Origin: Streptacidiphilus carbonis
Lineage (GTDB): Bacteria > Actinomycetota > Actinomycetes > Streptomycetales > Streptomycetaceae
Length of the DNA stretch: 64,000 bases
Assembly (NCBI RefSeq): GCF_000787775.1
Contig: NZ_BBPM01000023.1
Location: forward strand, 52,523 to 116,522
Reading direction: 5' to 3'
Of this stretch, positions 1 through 8,170 are shown piece by piece. Both the position numbers and the translations under genes were made by a program. Each line of letters starts with the position of its first letter. Position 1 is the first letter of the stretch. The notes under the pieces were generated by a model. It did no database searches. It was not told the origin of the DNA and saw only the letters and a list, made by a program, of their open reading frames with translations.

Positions 1-85
1 CCCCCGCCGCGCCGACGGCCAGTCCCGCCCCGCCCGCGCGGACCAGGAACTGCCGCCGGTCGAGCCGGTGCTTGGGGTTGCTCAT
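1..85 (-). CDS. Tat-exported protein, N-terminal fragment
   Basis: Only the first 28 codons lie in the window; the gene runs off the left edge. The ATG is at 85 on the minus strand. The product begins with a charged stretch, a twin-arginine motif (RRQFL) and a Gly/Ala-rich hydrophobic segment, so it should be exported by the Tat system. It starts 15 bp after the stop of the pectinase fusion gene and in the same direction, so the two are probably co-transcribed. A pectate or rhamnogalacturonan lyase would fit, but nothing in the fragment identifies the enzyme. Confidence 0.7.
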   Translation of the reverse strand, partial: MSNPKHRLDRRQFLVRAGGAGLAVGAAG

Positions 86-100
86 GGCCTGGTCCTCACG

Positions 101-2659
101 TCACAGGGTCGGGAAGGCGGGGAAGCTGCAGCTGGGGACGGAGCCTGCGGCGCTGACGGTGCTGGTGGAGACGCCGGTCCCGGTCGGCTTGAGGTTGCTG
201 TTGTAGAGGCCGACGTCGGCGTAGGACGAGGTCGCCGAGGTGGTGTCCAGGCTGACGTTGGCCAGTGTCAGGCCGAGCGGGTAGGTGGCGTTCAGGCCGA
301 CCAGGGTGGACTTGGCCTTGCTCACCGAGCTGGTGGACCTCAGGCCGTTGATCACGATCCCGGTGAAGTACGGGGTGTAGGAGCCGGTGCCCGAGGAGTA
401 GTGGGTGTCGAAGACCAGCGGGGCCTTGACCGCGGTCAGGCAGTTGTTCAGGTAGCCGACCTTGGAGACCTTGCCGCCGCTGGCGGCCGAGGACTTGATC
501 CGCAGGCCGGTGCTGCTGCCGCTGGCGGTGCCCGAACTGTCGGTCCCGGTCACGGTGTTGTTCTCGACCAGGACGTTGGTGACACCGCTGTAGGTCTCCG
601 AGCCGATGGAGATGCCGTGGGTGCCGTAGAAGTGGCTGTCCCTGACGGTGATGTTGCTGCTGGCCTTGGAGCCGCCCTTGATGGCCACGCCGTCGTCGCC
701 GTCCTGGATGTAGGAGTCGGCGATGGTGACGTTGGTGGCGCCGGCCGGGTCGATCCCGTCGGTGTTGCGGGCGCCGGCCGGGGTCTTGATCCTGACGCCC
801 CAGGCGGTGAAGCCGTTGCCGCCGTTGTAGACCACGTGGAAGTTGGTGGAGTTCAGCAGGTCGATGTCGTAGAGGGTGAAGTTGTCGGAGCTGTTGGCCT
901 GGATCAGCCGGGGGTTGTTCTGGCTCTTGCCCGCCGACTGCGCCGCCGTGGCCAGGCCCCACCACGTGGTGCTGCTGCCCAGCATGGTGAGGTCGCCGCG
1001 GCCGTCGATCCGGCCCTGGCTGCCGCTGCTCGAACGGACCGCCTCGACGCCGGCATTGGCGCCGGAGACGGTGATCAGCGGGTTGCAGCCGTTGTTGGAG
1101 CTGGACAGGGTGCCGCAGGTGGACTTGCCGCTGACCTGGTAGCTCTTGGGGTTGCGCGAGCCGTAGAGGGTGACCCCGCCGTCCAGCAGCAGCACCTCCC
1201 CCTTGTGCACGGTCAGCGGACCGCTGAGGAAGGCGTTGCGGGTGCTGTCGGCGGCGGTGAGCCTGACGGCGACGGTGGCCGAGCCGCTCTGGGTGCAGGC
1301 GTCCAGGGCCGCCTGGATCCGCGCGGTGTCCGGCGGGGTGGTCTCGTTGGCGGTGCTGGAGACCCGGCTGCTCATGGCCAGGGTGGAGCTGACGGTCCTG
1401 CAGACGGTCGTGGGCACGGACGGCTGGGTGACCGTACGGGTGTCGCCGGTGGCGCCGACCGAGACGGCCGAGGCGGTCGTCCCGGTCGACGCCGCCGCCG
1501 CGGTGGTGGCCGCGGCGGCTGTCGTGGAGCCGGCCGTGGGGCCGCTGCCGGAGCTCGTGGTGGGGTTCCAGCCGTCGGTGCCGGCCAGGTACTTCTGCGC
1601 GGTGTAGTCGGCGGCCGTGGCGGCCGTCAGCTGCGGCGCGTTGGAGTTGACGGCCGCGCCCGCACCGGTGTTCAGATAGGACTTGAAGCGCGCCGAGGTC
1701 CAGGCGAAGCCGCTCATGTCGGTCCAGGGCGTGGCCGACTTGACCGCGGCGGGCAGCACCGTGTTGCGGAAGACCACCTGCGCCACCGCCGTGCCGGTCG
1801 GGTGCCAGGGGCGGCCCAGGTAGTAGGTGTTGGCCCTGGCGCTGCTGGTGACAGTGGAGTTGCTGATGAGGAAGCCGTAGGGCTTGGACTTCTCGGTGTT
1901 GGCCGCCGTGATGAAGCCGTTGAGGCCGCCGGCCTTGGCGCCGTTGTCGATGAGCTGGATGTTGGCGTGGTCGAAGACGGCGGTGGCGTTGCCGAAGATG
2001 AAGTCGGTGTCGCCCTTGATGAAGACCGAGCCGAAGTACTGCCGGGTCTGCGCGGTGGCCGTCGGCGACCAGGCCAGCAGGGTGTCCTGGTGGCCGATGA
2101 ACCGGTCGTTCCGGTAGACCTGCCGGTCGCCCTCGGCCGCCAGCGCAACGGCCTGGCCGTTGGTGACCTTCGGGTTGGCGGCCTTGGAGAAGGAGTTGGT
2201 GACGGTGACGTTCTTCACCGTCATCCCGGCGGCGGCGAAGGTCGCGGTGGCGCTGCCGAGGGTGCCGTACGTGGTGCCGTCGGGCTTCGTGGTGCCGGAG
2301 GCGTTGCCGTAGGTGATCACGACGTCCTCGGGGTTGCCGGTGGCACCGACGATGCTCAGCCCGGTCTTGCTGCTGGGGACGTTCACCGTCTCGTGGTAGG
2401 TGCCCTTGGCGATGCTGATGGTGTCGCCGGCCTTTGCCGCGTTCACCGCCGCCTGGACGGTGGTGTACTTCGCGCTGCCGTCCTCGGCCACGGTGAGGGT
2501 GGCCGCGGTGGGGGCGGTGGTGCTCGCCGCGTCGGCGAACAGCGGCACGGCCGCCGCGCCGCCGATCGCGACCAACACGCTGCCGGCGGCGATCAGCCGG
2601 CGCCGGGTGGCACGGGAACGGCGGTGCTGCTGCTGGGGAGTTCGGCTGGGGGATGGCAC
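101..2659 (-). CDS. Secreted bifunctional pectinesterase (CE8) - polygalacturonase (GH28) fusion
   Basis: The 852-residue exported enzyme should both remove methyl esters from pectin and cleave the exposed polygalacturonate. A basic N-terminus and hydrophobic segment (about residues 18-45) form a signal peptide. Residues about 53-370 are a pectinesterase with all its motifs: GTYHE (86-90), QAVAL (169-173), QDTL (191-194, catalytic Asp), DFIFG (219-223, catalytic Asp) and LGRPW (281-285, catalytic Arg). An Ala/Thr/Ser linker (about 371-405) joins it to a family-28 glycosidase with NTDGID (632-637), DGDDG (653-657), THGISIGS (680-687) and RIK (720-722). Both sets of catalytic residues look intact. 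The start is GTG at 2659, with a GAAGGG-like ribosome site just upstream. It is followed at 15 bp by a Tat-exported protein. Confidence 0.93.
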   Translation of the reverse strand: MPSPSRTPQQQHRRSRATRRRLIAAGSVLVAIGGAAAVPLFADAASTTAPTAATLTVAEDGSAKYTTVQAAVNAAKAGDTISIAKGTYHETVNVPSSKTGLSIVGATGNPEDVVITYGNASGTTKPDGTTYGTLGSATATFAAAGMTVKNVTVTNSFSKAANPKVTNGQAVALAAEGDRQVYRNDRFIGHQDTLLAWSPTATAQTRQYFGSVFIKGDTDFIFGNATAVFDHANIQLIDNGAKAGGLNGFITAANTEKSKPYGFLISNSTVTSSARANTYYLGRPWHPTGTAVAQVVFRNTVLPAAVKSATPWTDMSGFAWTSARFKSYLNTGAGAAVNSNAPQLTAATAADYTAQKYLAGTDGWNPTTSSGSGPTAGSTTAAAATTAAAASTGTTASAVSVGATGDTRTVTQPSVPTTVCRTVSSTLAMSSRVSSTANETTPPDTARIQAALDACTQSGSATVAVRLTAADSTRNAFLSGPLTVHKGEVLLLDGGVTLYGSRNPKSYQVSGKSTCGTLSSSNNGCNPLITVSGANAGVEAVRSSSGSQGRIDGRGDLTMLGSSTTWWGLATAAQSAGKSQNNPRLIQANSSDNFTLYDIDLLNSTNFHVVYNGGNGFTAWGVRIKTPAGARNTDGIDPAGATNVTIADSYIQDGDDGVAIKGGSKASSNITVRDSHFYGTHGISIGSETYSGVTNVLVENNTVTGTDSSGTASGSSTGLRIKSSAASGGKVSKVGYLNNCLTAVKAPLVFDTHYSSGTGSYTPYFTGIVINGLRSTSSVSKAKSTLVGLNATYPLGLTLANVSLDTTSATSSYADVGLYNSNLKPTGTGVSTSTVSAAGSVPSCSFPAFPTL

Positions 2660-2785
2660 CGGAGCGGCCCTTCGTACGGAGGTCTGGGGGAGGCGGCAGC
2701 ACCGGCGTCCCGGTGCTGCCCTGTCCTCCAGTGGTCCGGGACCCGAAAAAGGTTGCCGCGCTTCCAGGTTTTCCTTCGGCCCCGT

Positions 2786-4591
2786 TCAGCCGATCGGCGC
2801 GTACGCCGTGGCCTGGATCGAGTACAGGTCCGCGTAGCGGCCGCCCAGCTCCATCAGCTCCTCGTGCCGTCCCGACTCCACCAGCCTGCCCCGGTCCAGC
2901 ACCAGGATCAGATCGGCGCCGGTCACGGTGGAGAAGCGGTGCGAGACGATCACCGTGACCGCGCCGGTCCGCCGCGCCAGCTCGCGGGCCCGCTGCATGT
3001 AGCGGGTGAAGATGGCGTCCTCGCTGGGGGCGTCCAGCGAGGCGGTGGGCTCGTCCAGGACGAAGAGCAGCGGGTCCTGCCGCATCGAGGCCCGGGCCAG
3101 CGCGGTCTTCTGCCACTGGCCCTCGGACAGGTCGACCCCGCCGAACTTCCGTCCCAGCTGGGTGTCCAGGCCTTGCGGCAGCCGGGCCACCAGCGACTCG
3201 GCGTCGGCGGCGCGGACGGCCTCCGCGATCCGCTCGCGGTCCTCCAGATGCGGCAGGTCGCCGAGACCGACCGCCTCGGCGAAGCCGGTCCTGGGCCGGG
3301 CGAAGTCCTGGAAGGCCGCGCTGGAACGGGCCCGCCATCCCTCGGTCTCCAGCTCGGCCAGGTCCGTCCCGTCCACCAGGACGGCTCCCGAGTCCGGGCG
3401 GTAGAACTTGCCCAGCAGCTTGACCAGGGTGGTCTTGCCGGAGCCGTACTCGCCCACGATCGCCACCACGGAGCCGGCCGGGATCCGTACGGTCACCCCG
3501 TCCAGCGCCATCCGGTCGGTGCCCGGGTAGGCGTAGCAGACGTCCCGGAACTCGATGCCGTCGCGGAGCACCTCGGGTGCGGCCAGGCTGCCCCGGGTCC
3601 TGGCCCGGTCCTGGGCCACCTGCTCGCGCAGCCACAGGTACGGCTCGATCACCCGCCCGGAGCCGGCCACCACGGTGGCCCGGGACACCGCCGCGTGGAC
3701 CGACTCGCGCAGACTGTTGGCCACGGTGACGGTCAGCACGATGTCGCCGACGGTGCCGCTGCCGTGCGCCGCCCGGTAGGCGATCAGTCCGAGCCCGGCG
3801 ACGAAGCCGACGGTGAACACGCTCCAGCCGCCGCACTTCCAGGCCGCGGCGACCATCCTGGCCCGGCCCCGGCCGCGCATCGCGGCCTCCCAGGCGGCGG
3901 TCTGACGGCGAGACAGCTCGGCGCCGGTGCCGGCCACCCGGATCTCCTTGCCGGCCGCCGCCGAGGTGGCCAGCTCGAACAGGTGCTGCTGCAGCCGGAA
4001 GGCCTCGGCGGTGTCGGTCTCGGCGCGCTTGACCGCGCTCTGCCCGCGCTGGTCGAACCAGAGCGGCACCGCGGCGAACACCAGCAGCGACAGCAGCCAG
4101 GGGCTGAGCGTGCCCAGCAGCAGCAGCGAGGCCACCACCTGCCCGGTGTTGAACACCGACTCGACCGCGGCCCACAGCCCGTCCATGATGGCCCAGGCCG
4201 AGTGCTTGACCACGGTGACCCGGTCCAGGAAGTCGGTGCGCTCCAGATGGTCCAGACCCTCGACCGCGGCGATGTCGCGGTGGATCTGCTCGTGCAGGTC
4301 GGTCAGCCCGACCTTCTCCACCAGCAGCACCCGGAAGATGCCGCGGCAGCCGGTCAGCCCGGCGCTGATGCCGTAGGCGGCGGCCGCGCCCAGCGCGCCG
4401 GAGACCGCCAGGGCGGTGTGGTGCTGAAGGGTGGCGTTCACGGCGGTGCGCAGCGACAGCGCGCTGCCGACCAGTGCGGCGATGGTCAGCAGATGGGCCG
4501 CGAACATGCCCGCGACCAGGCCCGGGACGCGTCGCCGGCAGAGCCGCAGCAGCTCCCACCAGAGTGCGGGGTAGCGCAGCACACGCATCAC
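2786..4591 (-). CDS. ABC exporter half-transporter (permease + ATPase), second gene of pair
   Basis: About 600 residues: an N-terminal six-helix membrane domain (roughly 20-310) and a C-terminal ATPase with Walker A GEYGSGKTT, signature LSEGQWQK, Walker B followed by catalytic Glu (LFVLDEPTASLD) and a switch His (SHRFST). The GQWQ form of the signature is common in peptide exporters of the lantibiotic NisT type, but is not proof of substrate. It overlaps the preceding half-transporter: GTG at 4591 lies on its stop, and an ATG at 4588 is an alternative start. The two products very likely form a heterodimer. No peptide precursor was found beside them, so the cargo is unknown. Confidence 0.9.
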   Translation of the reverse strand: MMRVLRYPALWWELLRLCRRRVPGLVAGMFAAHLLTIAALVGSALSLRTAVNATLQHHTALAVSGALGAAAAYGISAGLTGCRGIFRVLLVEKVGLTDLHEQIHRDIAAVEGLDHLERTDFLDRVTVVKHSAWAIMDGLWAAVESVFNTGQVVASLLLLGTLSPWLLSLLVFAAVPLWFDQRGQSAVKRAETDTAEAFRLQQHLFELATSAAAGKEIRVAGTGAELSRRQTAAWEAAMRGRGRARMVAAAWKCGGWSVFTVGFVAGLGLIAYRAAHGSGTVGDIVLTVTVANSLRESVHAAVSRATVVAGSGRVIEPYLWLREQVAQDRARTRGSLAAPEVLRDGIEFRDVCYAYPGTDRMALDGVTVRIPAGSVVAIVGEYGSGKTTLVKLLGKFYRPDSGAVLVDGTDLAELETEGWRARSSAAFQDFARPRTGFAEAVGLGDLPHLEDRERIAEAVRAADAESLVARLPQGLDTQLGRKFGGVDLSEGQWQKTALARASMRQDPLLFVLDEPTASLDAPSEDAIFTRYMQRARELARRTGAVTVIVSHRFSTVTGADLILVLDRGRLVESGRHEELMELGGRYADLYSIQATAYAPIG

Positions 4592-6450
4592 AGCAGTTCT
4601 CCTTCCTCGATGTGGTCCTGGTAGCCGGAGGCGAAGCGCTCGGCCTGGATCGCGAACATCTCCGCGTAGGAGCCGCCGCGGGCGATCAGTTCCTCATGGG
4701 TGCCGGACTCGCTGATCCGGCCGCCGTCCAGCACCGCGATCCGGTCCGCCTGACGCACCGTCGACAACCGGTGCGAGATCAGCACCACGCTGCTGCCGCC
4801 GCGGTGCTCGGCCAGCCGCTGGAACACCTCGAACTCGGTGCGCACGTCCAGATGCGCGGTCGGCTCGTCCAGCACCAGCAGCCGCGCCCCGCTGCGGACC
4901 GCGTACAGCGCCCTGGCCAGCACCACCTGCTGCCACTGGCCGCCGGAGAGGTCCACCCCGCCGGTGCGGGAGCGGGCCAGCGGGGTGCCCCAGCCGTCGG
5001 GCATCCGGGCCAGCACCTCCTCCAGCCCGGCGTCCCGCGAGGCGGCCTCGATCACGGCCCGGTCCGGGGCAGCGCCGGTGTCCTGGCCCAGCGTGATGTT
5101 GTCCGCGAGCGGGAGCTGATAGCGGACGAAGTCCTGGAACACCACCGAGACCTGACGCCGCCACAGGTCCGGGCCGAGGTCGGCGGTGTCGTGGCCGTCG
5201 GCGGTGATCCGACCGCTGGTGGGCTCGTAGAGCGAGGCGAGCAGCTTGATCAGGGTGGACTTGCCGGCACCGTTGAGGCCGACCAGGGCCAGCAGTTCGC
5301 CGGGGCGGATCTCCAGGTCCAGGCCGTCCAGGACGGTGCGCTCGGTGCCGGGGTAGGTGAAGCCGACCTTCTCGAAGCGCACCAGGGGTGGGACCGCCGG
5401 ATCCGGTGGGGTCCGCGGCACGGGTACGGGTGGCACGTCGGCTCGCACGGTGGTCCGCGGCGCCAGCTTCTGCTTCAGCTCCTCGTACGCCCGCAGCCCC
5501 GGCAGCGCGCCGATCTGGTTGCGCGGGTCGAAGCCGAAGAAGCCCTGCTGCACCGACCAGGCGGCGGCGAACACCGCCGTCTCCACAGCGACGGTGGTGT
5601 GTCCGTGCACGGCGGACAGCGCGACCGCCGCGTAGGTGGTGCCCAGGCTGCCGACCACCAGGCAGACCATGGGCCACTGCCGCCGCAGGTCCTTGGTGCT
5701 GACCGCCCAGGCGGGCTCGAACATGGCCAGGATGTGGCCGCGCATCCGCAGCACCGCCCAGTCGGCCAGGCCGAACACCCGCACCTCCTTGCCCTCGGCG
5801 GGATCGGTGAGCAGGTCAGCCCAGACTCTGGCCTTCTGCCCCTCCTTGATGCCGCTGCGCCAGACCCGGAAGAAGGCCAGGCCCTGGCGGATCCCGACCG
5901 CCCGGGCGAGCGCGGCCGCGGCCAGCACCAGCGGGACCGGCCACCAGGCGTAGCGGGCCAGCACGGCGCAGGAGGCGAGCACCCCGATCGAGCCGACCAG
6001 CACGGTCAGTTGGGTGATCGCACCGTCGCCGGGGGTGCGCTCGGTCCAGTTGTCCGGGTAGGCCTGGGCCAGCCGGACCAGTTCCTGCACCTCGGGCTGC
6101 TCCAGGGTTCCGATGGTGGGACTGGTGGCGGCGAGTTCGGCGACGGCGGCGCGGTGCCGGCCGTCGATCCTGGCCTTGACGGCGAACTGCAGCGGATCGC
6201 TGAGGGCCTCCAGCAGATGGCCGACCCCCAGCACCACGCCGAACAGGCACAGCGGCAGGAGGGCCGCCCGGAACAGGTCGGCCCGGCTGCTGGAGCCGAG
6301 GTCCGCCACCAGCGCGGCCACGGTGACCGCGGTTCCGGCCGGGACCAGGGTGCTCGCCAACTGCAGCCCCAGCATTCCGGCGATCAGGGGCCACCCGGCA
6401 GTGCGCAACGGCCGCAGCAGCAGCCTGCGGTCCTCGTTGGTCAACAGCAC
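4588..6450 (-). CDS. ABC exporter half-transporter (permease + ATPase), first gene of pair
   Basis: 620 residues with the same layout as its partner: membrane domain to about residue 330, then an ATPase with Walker A GLNGAGKST, signature LSGGQWQQ, Walker B LLVLDEPTAHLD and a switch His (SHRLST). Unlike in many heterodimeric exporters, both partners keep the catalytic Glu. The GTG start at 6450 is preceded by GGGGAGAA. A LacI-type palindrome (6485-6494) sits 35 bp upstream, so the pair may respond to a sugar-linked regulator. The stop overlaps the start of the partner gene, indicating translational coupling. Confidence 0.9.
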   Translation of the reverse strand: MLLTNEDRRLLLRPLRTAGWPLIAGMLGLQLASTLVPAGTAVTVAALVADLGSSSRADLFRAALLPLCLFGVVLGVGHLLEALSDPLQFAVKARIDGRHRAAVAELAATSPTIGTLEQPEVQELVRLAQAYPDNWTERTPGDGAITQLTVLVGSIGVLASCAVLARYAWWPVPLVLAAAALARAVGIRQGLAFFRVWRSGIKEGQKARVWADLLTDPAEGKEVRVFGLADWAVLRMRGHILAMFEPAWAVSTKDLRRQWPMVCLVVGSLGTTYAAVALSAVHGHTTVAVETAVFAAAWSVQQGFFGFDPRNQIGALPGLRAYEELKQKLAPRTTVRADVPPVPVPRTPPDPAVPPLVRFEKVGFTYPGTERTVLDGLDLEIRPGELLALVGLNGAGKSTLIKLLASLYEPTSGRITADGHDTADLGPDLWRRQVSVVFQDFVRYQLPLADNITLGQDTGAAPDRAVIEAASRDAGLEEVLARMPDGWGTPLARSRTGGVDLSGGQWQQVVLARALYAVRSGARLLVLDEPTAHLDVRTEFEVFQRLAEHRGGSSVVLISHRLSTVRQADRIAVLDGGRISESGTHEELIARGGSYAEMFAIQAERFASGYQDHIEEGELL

Positions 6451-6484
6451 GCAGTTCTCCCCGGGCTCGCGGTCTCCGAACGTC

Positions 6485-6494
6485 GAAGCGCTTC
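6485..6494. promoter_or_regulatory. Candidate LacI-family operator
   Basis: Perfect 10-bp palindrome GAAGCGCTTC with the central CG typical of LacI-family sites in actinobacterial sugar regulons. It lies between a possible -10 on the minus strand (GATACA near 6521) and the start of the ABC exporter gene at 6450, where a bound repressor would block transcription. Which regulator binds is not known; no lacI gene is in the window. Confidence 0.4.
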
Positions 6495-6656
6495 AACACG
6501 CCCCGGGGACCTGAGCCTTGTATCGAACGTGTTGCGCCGCAAGGGAATTAGCGAGCGCTGACGGATCTTCGGCTGCGTTGCGACCCCATAGGGGCGCGGG
6601 GAACTGCGCCCCGGCCGGCTACGGTCCGCACCCGCGAACAGACGGACGCCCGGGAG

Positions 6657-7481
6657 CTAATGGGTGGCGGCGAAGTTCCCGTACACCTCGACCGGAGACC
6701 CGTGCCCGGTGGCCGTCGCCCGATAGGTGTCCTGGCCGGCGTCCCGGCCCCCCGCGGCGTGGTTGTACTGGCCGGCGAAGACATAGGTCCCCGGCGCCAG
6801 CGTCGCCCCCGGCTTGAGCCGGAACTCGTAGACCAGGGTGCCGTCCCGGTGGGTGACCGTCATGTCCAGGTCGGCGGCCGGGACGGAGGACCAGACCCCG
6901 GTGCTGCTGAGGCCGGGGGTGTCCGCCAGGGTGACCGTCACGTCCAGCGCGGTGACGGTGTAGTGGTTCTTCAGGGTGATGTCGCTCTGCGACCAACTAC
7001 TGGTGCTGTGCGGGTCGATGGAGCCGTCCGACCAGAGGAAGCCCTGCTGTGCCCGGGTGGCGCCGGCGGCCGCGGACGGCGAGGAGCTGCCCGCCGACGA
7101 GGAACCGGCCGGGGTCGTGGGCGAGGGAGGAGTCGACGGCGACGGCGTCGCCTCCGCCGTGCCCACAGCGCTGGGGGTGGTCACCGCGACCACCGGCTCG
7201 CTCGGCTTGGGCCCGCTGAACTCCCCCACCGCGGCCCAGGTCCCGGCGACGCTCAGACCGAAGCCGACCGCGCTGGCCATCACGATGCCGGCCAGCCGCA
7301 GCCCGGACCGGCTGCTCCGGCGCCGCCGCCCCCGCACCGGAGCCCCGCTGAACTGCCCGCGTTCGATCCTGGCCAGTATCGCCGCACGGTCGGGCTGGTA
7401 CTGCTCGGCCTCGGCCCGCAGCGCAGCGCCGACGAGCACCTGGTCCTGGTCGTGGTCCTGCCGGGACCTCTGCTGGGACAT
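6657..7481 (-). CDS. Single-pass membrane protein co-transcribed with ECF sigma factor
   Basis: About 274 residues when started at the ATG at 7481, whose first base is the last base of the sigma-factor stop (TGATG), so the two genes are translationally coupled. The N-terminal ~65 residues are hydrophilic and basic, followed by one membrane helix (IVMASAVGFGLSVAGTWAA), a Pro/Ser/Thr linker and a C-terminal beta-rich extracytoplasmic domain (about 135-274). The layout, with a short cytoplasmic part, one helix and an outside sensor, fits an anti-sigma or cell-surface effector of the neighbouring sigma factor. No canonical anti-sigma zinc motif is present, so this role is inferred from position. 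Confidence 0.75.
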   Translation of the reverse strand: MSQQRSRQDHDQDQVLVGAALRAEAEQYQPDRAAILARIERGQFSGAPVRGRRRRSSRSGLRLAGIVMASAVGFGLSVAGTWAAVGEFSGPKPSEPVVAVTTPSAVGTAEATPSPSTPPSPTTPAGSSSAGSSSPSAAAGATRAQQGFLWSDGSIDPHSTSSWSQSDITLKNHYTVTALDVTVTLADTPGLSSTGVWSSVPAADLDMTVTHRDGTLVYEFRLKPGATLAPGTYVFAGQYNHAAGGRDAGQDTYRATATGHGSPVEVYGNFAATH

Positions 7482-8041
7482 CAGCCCTCCTCCCCTGCCG
7501 CGACCAGCCATTGTGCCTCAGGCCACCCGGCCAGCAGCTCGGCGAGCTGCGCGGCTCCCCGGGAGGTCTGGCTCTTCACCGTGCCCACCGATATCCCCAG
7601 CGCCTGCGCGGTCTCCCGTTCGGACAGGTCGAAGGCGTAGCGGAGCACCACGCAGGCCCGCCGCCGGTGCGGCAGCCGGCGCAGCGCGCCGCGGACGTCG
7701 ACGACGGCGGGGACGTCCGCGCCCTCGACCGACTCCCGGTCCCGCCAGAGCGCGCCCCAGCCGCGCAGCCCGGCCCGTTCGCGGGTGAGCCTGCGGATCC
7801 GGTTGCGGCACAGGTTGGCGACCACCCCGCGGGCGTAGGCCGCCGGGCTGTCCGCTGTGCTGACCCGCTCCCAGTGCTTCCAGACCTCCAGCAGCGCGTC
7901 CGCGGCCAGGTCGTCGGCGGCGTCGGCCTCACCGGTGAGCAGGTAGGCGAGGCGGGACAGCTCGCGGTGGCGCTGCTCGAAGAAGGCGTGGAACGCGGCT
8001 TCGGCGGTGGCATTGCGCGGTGTCGTCGTGCCGAATGCCAC
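7481..8041 (-). CDS. ECF RNA polymerase sigma factor (SigE-like family)
   Basis: The region-2 core (RHRELSRLAYLLTGEADAAD, then LLEVWKHW) and region-4 helix-turn-helix (ALRRLPHRRRACVVLRYAF, then QALGISVGTVKSQTSRG) are clear and mark a group-4 sigma factor. GTG at 8041 is chosen because GGGAGGGG precedes it; a longer start at GTG 8068 is possible. The stop overlaps the ATG of a membrane protein, the usual arrangement for a sigma factor and its membrane partner. A pair of 9-bp direct repeats at 8131-8150 lies upstream and may be a regulator site. The stimulus cannot be told from sequence. Confidence 0.88.
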   Translation of the reverse strand: MAFGTTTPRNATAEAAFHAFFEQRHRELSRLAYLLTGEADAADDLAADALLEVWKHWERVSTADSPAAYARGVVANLCRNRIRRLTRERAGLRGWGALWRDRESVEGADVPAVVDVRGALRRLPHRRRACVVLRYAFDLSERETAQALGISVGTVKSQTSRGAAQLAELLAGWPEAQWLVAAGEEG

Positions 8042-8130
8042 CCCTGCCCCTCCCGCCTCTTGTCGCACCGTAGGACAAGAAGTAGGAAACAGTAGCGGAT
8101 CCGGCTGTGGTCGTGGACCGTCAGGTCCCG

Positions 8131-8150
8131 GACCATCAGATGACCATCAG
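8131..8150. repeat. Two direct repeats with 11-bp period upstream of the sigma gene
   Basis: GACCATCAG occurs at 8131-8139 and again at 8142-8150, an 11-bp period that puts both copies on one face of the helix. It sits between the hemW stop and the sigma-factor start. Such spacing is typical of tandem response-regulator sites; binding is inferred only. Confidence 0.4.
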
Positions 8151-8170
8151 CCGACGCTTCGAACCACGCA

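Noticed and set aside
68-4624. Very long open frames on both strands opposite the pectinase and ABC genes (also 96-4559)
   Set aside because: They are GC-frame shadows: low-complexity Gly/Ala/Arg/His-rich translations without domains, opposite genes with complete motif sets.
6567-6650. GGGGCGCGGGGAACTGCGC-like word downstream of the sigma-factor operon
   Set aside because: Resembles a common dispersed Streptomyces intergenic word, but only one imperfect copy is here and no function can be assigned.
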